Shown here: in pieces, positions 26,032 to 34,698 of the stretch | Position numbering within the stretch: position 1 is the first letter of the stretch | How the letters are laid out: each line of letters starts with the position of its first letter | Source of the DNA: JALZKA01 sp963725035 | GTDB taxonomy: Bacteria; Actinomycetota; Thermoleophilia; Solirubrobacterales; 70-9 | DNA: 64,000 nt | Reading direction: 5' to 3' | Assembly (NCBI GenBank): GCA_963725035.1 | Contig: CAVRWX010000019.1 | Location: forward strand, 62,001 to 126,000 | Notes under the pieces: generated by a model | What the model was told of the DNA's origin: nothing | Seen by the model: only the letters and a program-made list of their open reading frames with translations | Databases searched by the model: none | Translations under genes and position numbers: made by a program

Positions 26032-26946
26032 ATGTCTTTGCTTGATGCCGCGCGACGCCGTCGCGACAGATCGCCTCCGCCGGCGCCGTTCGTGGTCGGT
26101 GTCTCGCGCTCGGGCACGACCCTGCTCAGACTGATGCTGGACGCGCATCCGGACCTCGCCATTCCGCCTGAGACCCATTTCATCCCGAAGCTGATCCGGG
26201 ACGTTCGTAAGGACGAAAGCGGCGATCCGGCGGCCGTCGCCATAGAGACGATCACGACGCACCGCCGCTGGCCCGACTTCCAGCTCGACCCCGACGAGTT
26301 TGCGAATCGGGTCCGCGCGCTTCGCGATCCAGGCGTGACCGAGATCCTGCGCACCTTCTACGAGCTCTATGCCGAGCGCGAGGACAAGCGCCGCTGGGGC
26401 GACAAGTCACCGCCCTACGTGCGCAAGATGAGGCGCATCGGTGCGGTCCTGCCAGAGGCCAGGTTCATCCACCTGATCCGGGACGGCCGGGACGTCGCCC
26501 TCTCGCTGACCGAGGTCGAGTGGGGTCCCGAGACGATCCCGGAGGCAGCGAAGAAGTGGACGCAGTGGATCGCCAAGGCGCGGCGCCAGGCAAACCGGAT
26601 TGAGCACTACCTCGAGGTCCGCTACGAGGATCTGGTTACCGACCCGGAGCCCACCCTGCGCCGGGTCTGCGAGTTCGTGGAGCTTGAGTTCTCAGAGGAC
26701 ATGCTGACCTATCACGAGCGCGCCTCGGAGCGCATGAGCGAGGTCGTCCGCGAGTTTCAGATCGGCGGCGGTCCTCTGCTCACCGCGAATGACCGGGCCA
26801 AGCAGCACGAGCTCGTCTCCGAGCCCCCGCGCGCAGACCGGCTCGCCCGCTGGCAGAACGACATGTCGGCCGCGGATCAGGCCCTGTTTGAGGAGATCGC
26901 GGGCGACCTGCTCACCGAGCTGGGCTACCCGCTGGCTTCGACCTGA
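26032..26946 (+). CDS. PAPS-dependent sulfotransferase (ST7)
   Basis: 304 residues; ATG at 26032 (MSLLDAARRRRD) preferred over 26020. Loop GVSRSGTTLLRLMLDAHPDL, IPPETHFIPKLI, WGDKSPPYVRKMRRIGAVLP, FIHLIRDGRDVALSLTEVEW, YLEVRYEDLVTDPEPTLRRV, tail EIAGDLLTELGYPLAST. The only sulfotransferase here on the plus strand. It shares the narrow divergent region with ST6, and its 3' end overlaps the convergent epimerase gene by 22 bases. Strong similarity to ST2, ST3, ST5 and ST9 suggests repeated local duplication and one inversion. Confidence 0.87.
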   Translation: MSLLDAARRRRDRSPPPAPFVVGVSRSGTTLLRLMLDAHPDLAIPPETHFIPKLIRDVRKDESGDPAAVAIETITTHRRWPDFQLDPDEFANRVRALRDPGVTEILRTFYELYAEREDKRRWGDKSPPYVRKMRRIGAVLPEARFIHLIRDGRDVALSLTEVEWGPETIPEAAKKWTQWIAKARRQANRIEHYLEVRYEDLVTDPEPTLRRVCEFVELEFSEDMLTYHERASERMSEVVREFQIGGGPLLTANDRAKQHELVSEPPRADRLARWQNDMSAADQALFEEIAGDLLTELGYPLAST

Positions 26947-27854
26947 CGCTCGAGCCCCTCTTGGAGGCTCACCCGCGGCTCGTAGCCAAGATCCTCGCGA
27001 GCGCTTGCGACGTCGGCTCCTGTCCGGCGCACGTCGCCGGCGGCGGCGGGCTGGTGGTCGACCTCGATCCGCCGGCCCAAGAGCGGGCCGAGTAGGCCGA
27101 CGACGTCCAGGACGCTGGCCTCGGTCCCGCCCGCGACGTTGTACGTCTCTCCGGGCCGGCCGTTCGTTGCCGAGGCGATCGTGGCGGCAACGGCGTCATC
27201 GACGAAGGTGAAGTCGCGAACCTGTAGGCCATCGCCGTAGACCTCGATCGGCCGCCCGGCCCGCCCCGCTTCGATGAACCGGCTGAACGCCATGTCCGGG
27301 CGCTGCCTCGGCCCGAAGATCGTGAAGTAGCGAAGGCCGATCGTCTCGACCCCAAACTGGGTCGCGTAGAGCCTGCAGAGCTCCTCGGAGGCCAGCTTCG
27401 TGACGCCGTAGGGAGAGATCGGCCGCCGGCGGGAGTGCTCGGTCACCGGGTAGCTCTCGGCGTCGCCGTACACGGATGAGGAGGACGCAGCAACGACCCG
27501 GTCCACTCCGACGGCACGCGCCGCCTCCAAGAGCCGTTGGGTCGCCAAGACGTTGTCGCGAACATAGACCTCGAATTCCCGCCCCCAGCTGACGCGCACG
27601 CCCGGCTGCGCAGCGAGGTGGTAGACGACCTGGCTTTCTTCCATGAGCGGCTCGAGGTCGATCTCGTTCAGATCAGCCTCGATCAAGCGGAAGCGCTCGC
27701 TCTCGCGAACCTGCGCGATGTTGCGCCGCTTGATCGCGGGGTCGTAAAACGTGGACATGCGATCGACGCCGACGACCGACCCGCCTGCCGCGATCACCTC
27801 CTCGGCCAGGCGCGAGCCGATGAAGCCCGCAACTCCCGTGATGAGGGCGTTCAT
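26925..27854 (-). CDS. NAD-dependent sugar-nucleotide epimerase/dehydratase
   Basis: 309 residues, extended SDR. NAD site ITGVAGFIGSRLAEEVIAAG, LAAQPGVRVSWGREF, catalytic SSSVYGDAESYPV with Tyr-x3-Lys in ISPYGVTKLASEEL, then RYFTIFGPRQRPDMAFSRFI and YNVAGGTEASVLDVV. The FGPRQRPDMA segment is typical of UDP-glucuronate/UDP-galactose 4-epimerases, so it may supply galactose or galacturonate for the glycan; exact substrate not determinable. ATG 27854 overlaps the stop of ST8 (ATGA), so the two are coupled. Confidence 0.9.
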   Translation of the reverse strand: MNALITGVAGFIGSRLAEEVIAAGGSVVGVDRMSTFYDPAIKRRNIAQVRESERFRLIEADLNEIDLEPLMEESQVVYHLAAQPGVRVSWGREFEVYVRDNVLATQRLLEAARAVGVDRVVAASSSSVYGDAESYPVTEHSRRRPISPYGVTKLASEELCRLYATQFGVETIGLRYFTIFGPRQRPDMAFSRFIEAGRAGRPIEVYGDGLQVRDFTFVDDAVAATIASATNGRPGETYNVAGGTEASVLDVVGLLGPLLGRRIEVDHQPAAAGDVRRTGADVASAREDLGYEPRVSLQEGLERQVEASG

Positions 27855-28870
27855 CGAATCTCCAGTCGCTCGGAGGATGGAGCCGCCGGCGGGGGCCACT
27901 CGGCGTTTGTGCTGGCCTCGTACGCCTGGCGCAGAATCGGTGCGCAGGTGATTTCGTCACGTTCGAGGCGCTCCAGCGCCTCGGCGTACATGCCGTCTAT
28001 GCGGTCGAGCTCCTTGGCGGAGAGGCCCTCACGCCAGCGGGCCGTGTTGCCCGCATCCGTATCCATCGTGCCCCAATAAAACTGCCTCATCTTCCTGCCG
28101 AGTTTGACGCCGGCGAACCACGCCACCTCCTTGCCGACCCGCCGGCGCGGCGGCGTGAGCAGATCCTCGAGCCCGATTTCGAGGAACCGCCCCTCCGGAA
28201 TCGCCTTTGACCCTTCGTCGATTCGCCGGATCCGCGACTCCCACCATTCGATTCCTTGGCGCCTCGTACGGGGGTAGATCAACCTCCGGGTCTGGGCGAC
28301 GCGGGAGGCCGACGCATCGCGCCCGTCGCGGACGACGTGGATGAACTTGGCCTCGGGGAAGAGATCGACGAGAGTCGCTGACGCGGCGATCGTGTCACAG
28401 CTCTGCTCGACGATCCCGCTGGCGCGCTTACTGATGGCCCGCGGCCAGAGCAGGTTCAAGAAGAGGTTGCGGCAGGCAGCTCGTTGATCGTCCTCGAACT
28501 CCTGGTCGAAGCGTGAGATCGCACTCTCGAAGTCCTCGGGATCGACGAAGCGGAACATCCCGCGCGTCCTGCCGGTCTGGCGGCCCTTCCACCAAAAGCC
28601 GCGCAGCCGGCGCAGGAACCGAGCCTTGGTGATCCGCCCGTCCAAGAGCCCGGGAAAGCCGTCGTCGTCCACGTGGAAGCGGCATTCGACCGGGATCGCG
28701 GCGAGCTTGTTGTTGCGCCCGAGGAACTGGGAGACGATGTGGGTGCCGCTGCGTCCCGTCCCTCCGACGAACAGAATTGGCACAACATGCGGATAGAACC
28801 GGTCGTCGAAGCTGCCGCTCCTGTCTTCCGGCAGGGGTCCGCGCCCCCTGTCGGTTTCGGCTGAGTTCAT
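27851..28870 (-). CDS. Sulfotransferase (ST8)
   Basis: 339 residues. Loop FVGGTGRSGTHIVSQFLGRN, VECRFHVDDDGF, FIHVVRDGRDASASRVAQTR, and FLEIGLEDLLTPPRRRVGKE. A long middle helical insert (about 80-190) distinguishes it from the short paralogues. It resembles the FHVD-type sulfotransferases found near glycan loci. It starts 60 bases after the purB stop on the same strand and is translationally coupled to the epimerase, so it links the purD-purE-purB run with sugar-nucleotide supply. Confidence 0.84.
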   Translation of the reverse strand: MNSAETDRGRGPLPEDRSGSFDDRFYPHVVPILFVGGTGRSGTHIVSQFLGRNNKLAAIPVECRFHVDDDGFPGLLDGRITKARFLRRLRGFWWKGRQTGRTRGMFRFVDPEDFESAISRFDQEFEDDQRAACRNLFLNLLWPRAISKRASGIVEQSCDTIAASATLVDLFPEAKFIHVVRDGRDASASRVAQTRRLIYPRTRRQGIEWWESRIRRIDEGSKAIPEGRFLEIGLEDLLTPPRRRVGKEVAWFAGVKLGRKMRQFYWGTMDTDAGNTARWREGLSAKELDRIDGMYAEALERLERDEITCAPILRQAYEASTNAEWPPPAAPSSERLEIR

Positions 28871-28930
28871 CGGATCACCTTAGGGATCGGGCATCACGCG
28901 AGGCCGGCGTGCACCCAGGAAACGGGGTGG

Positions 28931-30217
28931 TCAGTCGCGAAGCGCTTCGAGCCGGGCAAGCACGCCCGGGACCTCGTTGAGGTACGCCCCGTAGTCGAGC
29001 ACGGCGTCCAAGTCGAGGTCGGGCGCTGCGGCTCCAAGGAGCTCTCTGAACGGCGTTCCCGTGTCCCACGCCTCCTGGGCGGCGGCCTGGACCGTGCGGT
29101 AGGCCTCGTCGCGCGACATGCCCGAATCGACCAGCGCGGTCAGCGCCCGCTGGCTGAAGATGGCGCCGTGGGTCAGCTCCAGGTTTGCCTTCATCCTGTC
29201 CGCGTGGACGACCATGCCCGAGGCGACGCGAGTCGCGAGGTGCTGCATGTAGTCGAGCGCGATCGTCGCGTCGGGAAGGACGATCCGCTCGGCGCCCGAG
29301 TGCGAGATGTCCCGCTCGTGCCAGAGGGCGACGTTCTCGAGTCCGGTCTGCGCGTATCCGCGAAGGACGCGGGCGAGGCCGGTGATCCGCTCGGACGTGA
29401 TCGGGTTTCGCTTGTGGGGCATCGCCGACGAGCCCTTCTGGCCCTTGCCGAAGGGCTCCTCGGCCTCGCGGATCTCGGTCCGCTGGAGGTTTCGGATCTC
29501 GGTTGCGAAGCGCTCGAGCCCGGCGCCCGCGAGCGCGATCGCCGAGAGCAGCGCCGCGTGGCGGTCGCGCGGCACGACCTGGGTCGAGGCATCCTCGGCC
29601 CGGATGCCGAGCGAGTCGCAAACGTGCCGCTCGATCTGCGGCGGAACGGATGCGTAGGTGCCGACCGCGCCGGAGATCGCGCCGACCGAGGCATCGGCGA
29701 AAGCCGCCTCGAGCCTTTTCAGGTTGCGGTCGGCCTCGAACGCGAAGCCGGCGAGGCGGAGGCCGAAGGTGGTCGGCTCGGCGTGGACGCCGTGCGTGCG
29801 CCCGACGCAGAGCGTGTCCGCGTGCTCGATCGCCTGTGAGACCAGGGCGTCGCGGTACGCGCGAGCGCCGGCGATGACGATCTCGCCCGCGTCGCGGATC
29901 TGCAGGGCCAGCGCGGTGTCGAGGACGTCGGACGAGGTGAGCCCGTAGTGGATCCAGCGCCCCGCGTCGCCGCCGACCGACTCGGCGACGATGTCGACGA
30001 ACGCGGCGACGTCGTGGTTGGTCGTGCGCTCGCGCTCGGCGACGGCCTCGACCTCGAACGCCGCCCGCTCCCGCGCCTGGGCCGCGGCTTCGGCCGGCAC
30101 GACGCCCTCGGCCGCCCACGCATCGGTCGCCGCCAGCTCGACCGCTAGCCAGCCCTCCATCTTCCGGCGGTCAGTCCAGACCGCGCCGATCTCCTCGCGT
30201 GTGTACCTCTTGATCAA
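28931..30217 (-). CDS. purB: Adenylosuccinate lyase
   Basis: 428 residues. PurB removes fumarate from SAICAR and from adenylosuccinate. Visible: the N-terminal RYTREEIGAVWTDRRKMEGW, TNHDVAAFVDIVAE, HYGLTSSDVLDTALALQ, GRTHGVHAEPTTFGLRLAGF with the catalytic His, and the fumarase-family signature GSSAMPHKRNPITSERITGL with the catalytic Ser loop. Frame intact, normal size. Starts 48 bases after the purE stop; a short GGACCT/AGGTCC inverted repeat lies in that gap. Confidence 0.97.
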   Translation of the reverse strand: MIKRYTREEIGAVWTDRRKMEGWLAVELAATDAWAAEGVVPAEAAAQARERAAFEVEAVAERERTTNHDVAAFVDIVAESVGGDAGRWIHYGLTSSDVLDTALALQIRDAGEIVIAGARAYRDALVSQAIEHADTLCVGRTHGVHAEPTTFGLRLAGFAFEADRNLKRLEAAFADASVGAISGAVGTYASVPPQIERHVCDSLGIRAEDASTQVVPRDRHAALLSAIALAGAGLERFATEIRNLQRTEIREAEEPFGKGQKGSSAMPHKRNPITSERITGLARVLRGYAQTGLENVALWHERDISHSGAERIVLPDATIALDYMQHLATRVASGMVVHADRMKANLELTHGAIFSQRALTALVDSGMSRDEAYRTVQAAAQEAWDTGTPFRELLGAAAPDLDLDAVLDYGAYLNEVPGVLARLEALRD

Positions 30218-30265
30218 GTGAGGACCTTCAGGTCCGAAACGAGCATGTGCCGGTAGGTGTCCAAC

Positions 30266-30787
30266 TCAGCTGTTGATGATTCGCGCGGCCAGGACTCCCG
30301 CGTTCTTCGACCCGTCGATCGCGACGCAGGCAACCGGGATGCCCGGCGGCATCTGAACGGCCGAGAGGAGCGCGTCGAGGCCTCCGAGCGACTTGCCCAT
30401 GATGGGCACGCCGATCACCGGCAGATCCGTGTGCGCTGCGGCGACGCCAGGGAGCGCGGCCGACATACCCGCTCCCGCGATGATCACCCGGAGGCCGCGC
30501 ATCTTGGCGTTATGGCAGTACTCGCGGACCTTCTCGGGATCGCGGTGGGCGCTCATGACGCGCACCTCGTAGCGAATGCCGGCTTCCTGCAGCGCCGTGC
30601 CGGCCCCTTGCATCTTGGGCTTGTCGTTCTTCGAGCCCATGATGATCCCGACTCGGGGAGCATCGACCTCGATCTCCTCGAAGGCCTTCTCGACGTCGGG
30701 CATCGGCTCGGCCGGAGTGGTGTCCGGCACCGGCGCCGCAACGCCCGTCTCGATCTTCGGACGACCCTCAGGGTCGGCTGTCTCCAT
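30266..30787 (-). CDS. purE: N5-CAIR mutase, with N-terminal extension
   Basis: 173 residues from ATG 30787. Core from about residue 45: VGIIMGSKNDKPKMQGAGTA, EVRVMSAHRDPEKVREYCHN, VIIAGAGMSAALPGVAAAHT, PVIGVPIMGKSLGGLDALLS, QMPPGIPVACVAIDGSKNAG. The SAHRDP and GxAMSAALPG-type residues needed for CO2 transfer are kept. The first ~44 residues are acidic, Pro-rich and unlike standard PurE; an internal ATG (MPDVEKAFEE) could be an alternative start. purK is not seen in the window. Lies between purD (26 bases upstream) and purB. Confidence 0.94.
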   Translation of the reverse strand: METADPEGRPKIETGVAAPVPDTTPAEPMPDVEKAFEEIEVDAPRVGIIMGSKNDKPKMQGAGTALQEAGIRYEVRVMSAHRDPEKVREYCHNAKMRGLRVIIAGAGMSAALPGVAAAHTDLPVIGVPIMGKSLGGLDALLSAVQMPPGIPVACVAIDGSKNAGVLAARIINS

Positions 30788-30813
30788 CTGTGTTTCTCTC
30801 TTTCTCCGCGGCC

Positions 30814-32095
30814 TTAGCCGGGTACGCGCTCGGTCGCCCGGTGGGCGATATCGGTACGCATTTGCATGCCTTCGAAATTGATCATGGCCGCCGCCTCGTA
30901 CGCGCGGTCCCGCGCCTCGGCGGGGCCGGAGCCAAGAGCCGTGACGTTGATGACCCGCCCGCCCGCCGTGACCACGTTGCCATCGGCGTCGCGGGCCGTC
31001 CCGGCGTGGGTGACCTCGACTCCGTCGAGCGCGGCGGCATCTGCCAGGCCCGAGATCACGTCGCCCTTCGACGACGACTCGGGGTAGCCGGCCGATGCCA
31101 GCACGAGGGTGACCGCCCAATCATCGGTGAACTCGCGCGCGCACCCCGGCGAAACCTCCGTGCTCGCGGCTTGCCAGGCACAGGCCGGCCAGGTCGGTGC
31201 GCAGGCGGGGCAGGACGGCCTGCGTCTCCGGGTCGCCGAAGCGGGTGTTGAACTCGAGGACCTTGGGGCCGTCCGAGGTCATCATCAATCCGGCGTAGAG
31301 CACTCCATGGAACGGAGTGCCGCGGCTCGCCATGACGTCGACGATCGGGCGGTGGATGGCGTCGGCGAGCTCCTCGACGCGGCTCGGGTCGATCCCGGGC
31401 ACGGGGGAGTAGCTCCCCATCCCGCCGGTATTGGGACCTTCGTCTGAGTCGAAGATGCGCTTGTAGTCCTGCGCGGGAGCCAGGGGCACGACGTTCTCCC
31501 CGTCGCAGAGCGCCAGGAGCGAGAGCTCCTCGCCGACGAGGAACTCCTCGATCACGACCTCCGTCTGACCGAAGCGCCGCTCGCCAAAGAAGACGTTCAC
31601 CGCGGCGCGCGCGTCCTCTTCGGTCTCGCAGATGATCACGCCCTTGCCCGCCGCGAGGCCGTCGGCCTTGAGCACGGCCGGGAACTCCGTCTCCGCGATC
31701 CGGCCGAGCGCCTCCGCTTCGTTCCGGACCACGGCGTAGCCGGCAGTCGGAACCCCAGCCTCAGCCATCATCTCCTTTGCGAAAGCCTTCGAGCCCTCCA
31801 GCTTGGCCGCCGCCGCGGTTGGGCCGAAGGCGGGGATGCCGCCGGCCTCGAGTTCGTCGACCAGGCCGCTTACAAGGGGCGCCTCGGGCCCGACGACGAC
31901 CAGGTCGACTGCTTCGGCCTTCGCCGCCTCGACGATCGCGGGCACGTCCTCCGCACCGGCATCGACCAAGCGCGCGTCGTCCGCGATGCCCGCGTTCCCG
32001 GGTGCGCACAGCACCTCGCTCGTGCTCGGCGAGCGGTTGAGCGCCCGGACGATGGCGTGTTCACGACCCCCGCCGCCGACGACGAGGACCTTCAT
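30814..32095 (-). CDS. purD: Phosphoribosylamine-glycine ligase, frameshifted
   Basis: PurD is an ATP-grasp enzyme making GAR. From ATG 32095: KVLVVGGGGREHAIVRAL, CAPGNAGIADDARLV, VVVGPEAPLVSGLVDEL, FGPTAAAAKLEGSKAFAKEM, VLKADGLAAGKGVIICET, QDYKRIFDSDEGPNTGGMGS and VLEFNTRFGDPETQAVLPRL. After AGLCLASREHGGFAGV the frame breaks around 31140 in a CG-repeat run; it resumes with REFTDDWAVTLVLASAGYP, GRVINVTALGSGPAEARDRA and ends at 30814. Rejoined length is about 427, standard. The break in a dinucleotide repeat favours a sequence error. Confidence 0.92.
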
Positions 32096-32126
32096 GCGAG
32101 CCTTTGGGTTGGAGCCGGGTTCAGCT

Positions 32127-32408
32127 TCAGATCGAGTCGGCGAACTTGTCAGCGGGGATGGCCATCAGGGTCTCGGAGGTCATCGTCCCCCGCGAGCCGA
32201 GCTCGACCGACACCTTGGCCATCGTCTCGGGGTCGGGGGCCTCGACAATGGTGATGAAGTCGTAGCGGCCCAGCACCGCGTACTGGTCGAGGACCTTGGC
32301 GCCGAGCGCCTCGACCTCTTTGTTGACCTCTGAGACACGCGTCGGATTCGACTTGAGCGTCTTTACTCCGTCCGCGGTCAGATTCGTGAGCATTACGTAG
32401 GTCGGCAT
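32127..32408 (-). CDS. GYD-domain small protein
   Basis: 93 residues starting MPTYVMLTNLTADGVKTLKS, with a good AGGACG-type ribosome site just upstream of the ATG at 32408. YAVLGRYDFITIVEAPDPET is the GYD motif core, in the ferredoxin-like dimeric alpha/beta fold. Family members have no assigned reaction. It lies 31 bases upstream of purD, so it should be co-transcribed with it; GYD genes beside purine genes are seen in other actinobacteria (recollection, not verified). Confidence 0.88.
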   Translation of the reverse strand: MPTYVMLTNLTADGVKTLKSNPTRVSEVNKEVEALGAKVLDQYAVLGRYDFITIVEAPDPETMAKVSVELGSRGTMTSETLMAIPADKFADSI

Positions 32409-32455
32409 CTCGTCCTCCTGGTCCGGAATGGGCCTCAAAAGCTGCGCTTCTCACA

Positions 32456-33531
32456 CTACCGCGTGATCAGCCGTCCGAGTGCCTCAACGGTCCGGTCCCA
32501 CGAGAGCTCCTCGCGCCTCGCGATCGCGCCTTCCCGGAGCCGGGCTCGCAGGTCCGGGTCGCGCAGGCTCTCGATGGCCTTGGTGAGCGCGCGCCGGTCC
32601 GGGTCGAACGAGCCGATGTCCGAGCGTGGGCGGTGCTTCGAGGGCCTGCCCCGGACCAGGAGCCCGTTCCGCCCGTCTTCCACGACCTCATTCATCGGGG
32701 GATTGTCATTTGTGACGATCGGCAGGCCGAGCGCGGTCGCTTCGAAGAGGTGGAGGCCCAGGCCCTCCCAGCGGCTGGGCGCCAAGCACGCGTCGGCCGA
32801 CGCGAACAGGCGCAGGTGCTCGTCGGTCGGCAGGTCCTCGGCGATGACCTCGATCCGCTCGTCCTTGCGCGCCGCGTCGCGGACCGAGTCGACGCCACGC
32901 TCCACCTGTGCCTTCACCACCAGCCGGAGGTCCGCGCCCTTGGCCTTGCGAAACGCCTTGAGCGTTGGCTCGAGCGGCTTTCGCTTCGACATGAAGCCGC
33001 CGGGGAAGAACAGGCGGACGACGTCGGGATCCCCCTCGACTGGCTCGCGGATCAGCTCGGGGTGGATGCCCCAGGGGACGCGCGGCGTCTCGAGGCCGAG
33101 TGTGCGGTAGCGCTCGACCTCGCATGCGGTCATCGAGTAGACGGAGGTGAAGGCTTCGCGCGCGCCGGACCAGCGTGCTCGGCGCCGAAGTGCTCCCAGA
33201 CGAACCGCCCGTAGGTGCGGACGCCGGCTTCGCGGAGCGCCGAGATCTCCTCGAACTGGTAGTTCTGGTCGAAGAGGGCGGCGTCCAGGGAGTTGTCGCG
33301 CCCCCAGGCCAGCATCTCCTCGCCCGGGATCTCATAGCTCGACGCGACGGTCACGCCCTGCTGGTCCCAGACACCCGCGTCGTCGACGAACGACGGCTTG
33401 ATGTTCGTGTCGCGCGTGGGGCGGGCCAGGACGAACGTCTCGTGGCCGAGAGTCTCGAGCGCGGAGCGGAGCTGGCGGCCGACGACGCCCTGCCCGCGGT
33501 TGAACCAGTACGAGGAGACGCCGACCCGCAC
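32456..33531 (-). CDS. GT4-type glycosyltransferase (GT-c), frameshifted
   Basis: Paralogue of GT-a and GT-b, about 358 residues when rejoined. GTG 33531: RVGVSSYWFNRGQGVVGRQL, VWDQQGVTVASSYEIPGEEM, YGRFVWEHFGAEH; the frame then slips between 33155 and 33178 and resumes GAREAFTSVYSMTACEVERY, PWGIHPELIREPVE, MSKRKPLEPTLKAFRKAKG, LAPSRWEGLGLHLFEATALG, NDNPPMNEVVEDGRNGLLV. Starts 1 base after the ST9 stop and ends 47 bases before the GYD gene. Pairing of a GT4 with a sulfotransferase repeats the arrangement at 9-12 kb. Confidence 0.82.
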
Positions 33532-33532
33532 G

Positions 33533-34438
33533 CTAGGTCCCCGCGAGCGGGTAGCCGAGCTCATGGAGCAGCTCGCCCGCCACATCCTCGTATTCGGCGA
33601 TGGCCTCTTCTGAGAGTTCCGTCCGCCAGCGCTCGACGCGGTCGGCACGGGGCGGTTCGGACGTGAGCGCGTGGGCGGCGATCCGCTCGGAGCCGGGGCG
33701 GACCTTGCCGCCCTTTCCCGGCAGGTCCGACAGCTCGGAGAGGCGCTCGGACGCTCGCTGGTGGTAGTCGAGCATCGCCGGGTCGTACTCGAGATCGATG
33801 AACTCGCAGACCTTCCGCAAGACCGGCGCGGCATCCGCGATCACGTCCTCGTAGCGGAGCTCGAGGTAGTGCGCAACCTCGTTCGCCTCCGCGCGGGCGC
33901 CCTCGATCCGGCGCTTCCACGTCTCGGCTTCGTCGCGCGCCGGCGTCGCCTCGCGGCCGCGCTTGACCGCGCGGGCGCCGCGGGAGACCGCGACGTCGCG
34001 CCCGTCGCGGATCAGGTGGACGAACCGCGCCTGGTCGCCGAGCGCAGCGCCGATCTGGGCGATCGACTCGATGTAGACGGGTGTCTTGTCGCCCCAGCGC
34101 GGCTTTAGGTGAGCCGAGGCGTACGCGGCGTAGAAGGCGCGGATTGCTCCGGCCGCATCGCCGGGCGATCCCAGCCCGGCACGCGCCGCGAACGCGATGC
34201 GCAGTTCGTTCTCGTCCATGCCGAAGTCGCGCCAGCCAGGGTGGGTCTCGACGGCCTCGACCAGCTCGTCGGTGTTGGGTTCGCGCCCGCCGGCGTAAAG
34301 CGAGATCAGGGCGGGCAGGAAGTGCGTCTCGGGCGGGATCGCAAGCTCGGGATGCGCGTCCAGCATCAGCCGCAGAAGCGTCGTTCCCGAGCGCCCGACT
34401 CCCACGACGAAGGGCGCGGGCTGGTGCCCATCACTCAC
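33533..34438 (-). CDS. PAPS-dependent sulfotransferase (ST9)
   Basis: 301 residues from GTG 34438 (VSDGHQPAPFVVGVG). Loop GVGRSGTTLLRLMLDAHPEL, IPPETHFLPALISLYAGG, WGDKTPVYIESIAQIGAAL, FVHLIRDGRDVAVSRGARAV, YLELRYEDVIADAAPVLRKV and tail DVAGELLHELGYPLAGT. An upstream in-frame start at 34609 would add a low-complexity stretch and is not favoured. Possibly the first gene of a long minus-strand run through GT-c, the GYD gene, purD, purE, purB, ST8 and the epimerase. Confidence 0.86.
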   Translation of the reverse strand: MSDGHQPAPFVVGVGRSGTTLLRLMLDAHPELAIPPETHFLPALISLYAGGREPNTDELVEAVETHPGWRDFGMDENELRIAFAARAGLGSPGDAAGAIRAFYAAYASAHLKPRWGDKTPVYIESIAQIGAALGDQARFVHLIRDGRDVAVSRGARAVKRGREATPARDEAETWKRRIEGARAEANEVAHYLELRYEDVIADAAPVLRKVCEFIDLEYDPAMLDYHQRASERLSELSDLPGKGGKVRPGSERIAAHALTSEPPRADRVERWRTELSEEAIAEYEDVAGELLHELGYPLAGT

Positions 34439-34698
34439 GCGCGGGAGTCTAGGTGGGGCGCACGGCACGGGTGGAAGCAGCGTGCTCCTCGCCGTCGAGT
34501 GTTTCCCGGCGCCCAGAACGTGACGGCCTTCGCCATCTGCCACGGCTGAGGCATCAAGCCTCGCTCGCTTCGATGATTCCCTGGGGACGGACCCGGGGAA
34601 CTGCGACATATGGACGATGGCGATGAGCTTCGCCCCTCGGCGGCTGGGACGTCGTTACACGCGGTCGCTTCGAGGTCGACCACGCAGGCCACCAGTGG

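Noticed and set aside
30221..30236. GGACCT-TC-AGGTCC repeat as a terminator between purE and purB
   Set aside because: Loop of two bases and no U-tract; purB would be cut off from its operon, so I do not call a terminator.
8879..34438. Recent horizontal transfer of the whole sulfotransferase block
   Set aside because: GC level and codon bias look like the neighbouring purine genes, and no mobile-element flanks are visible.
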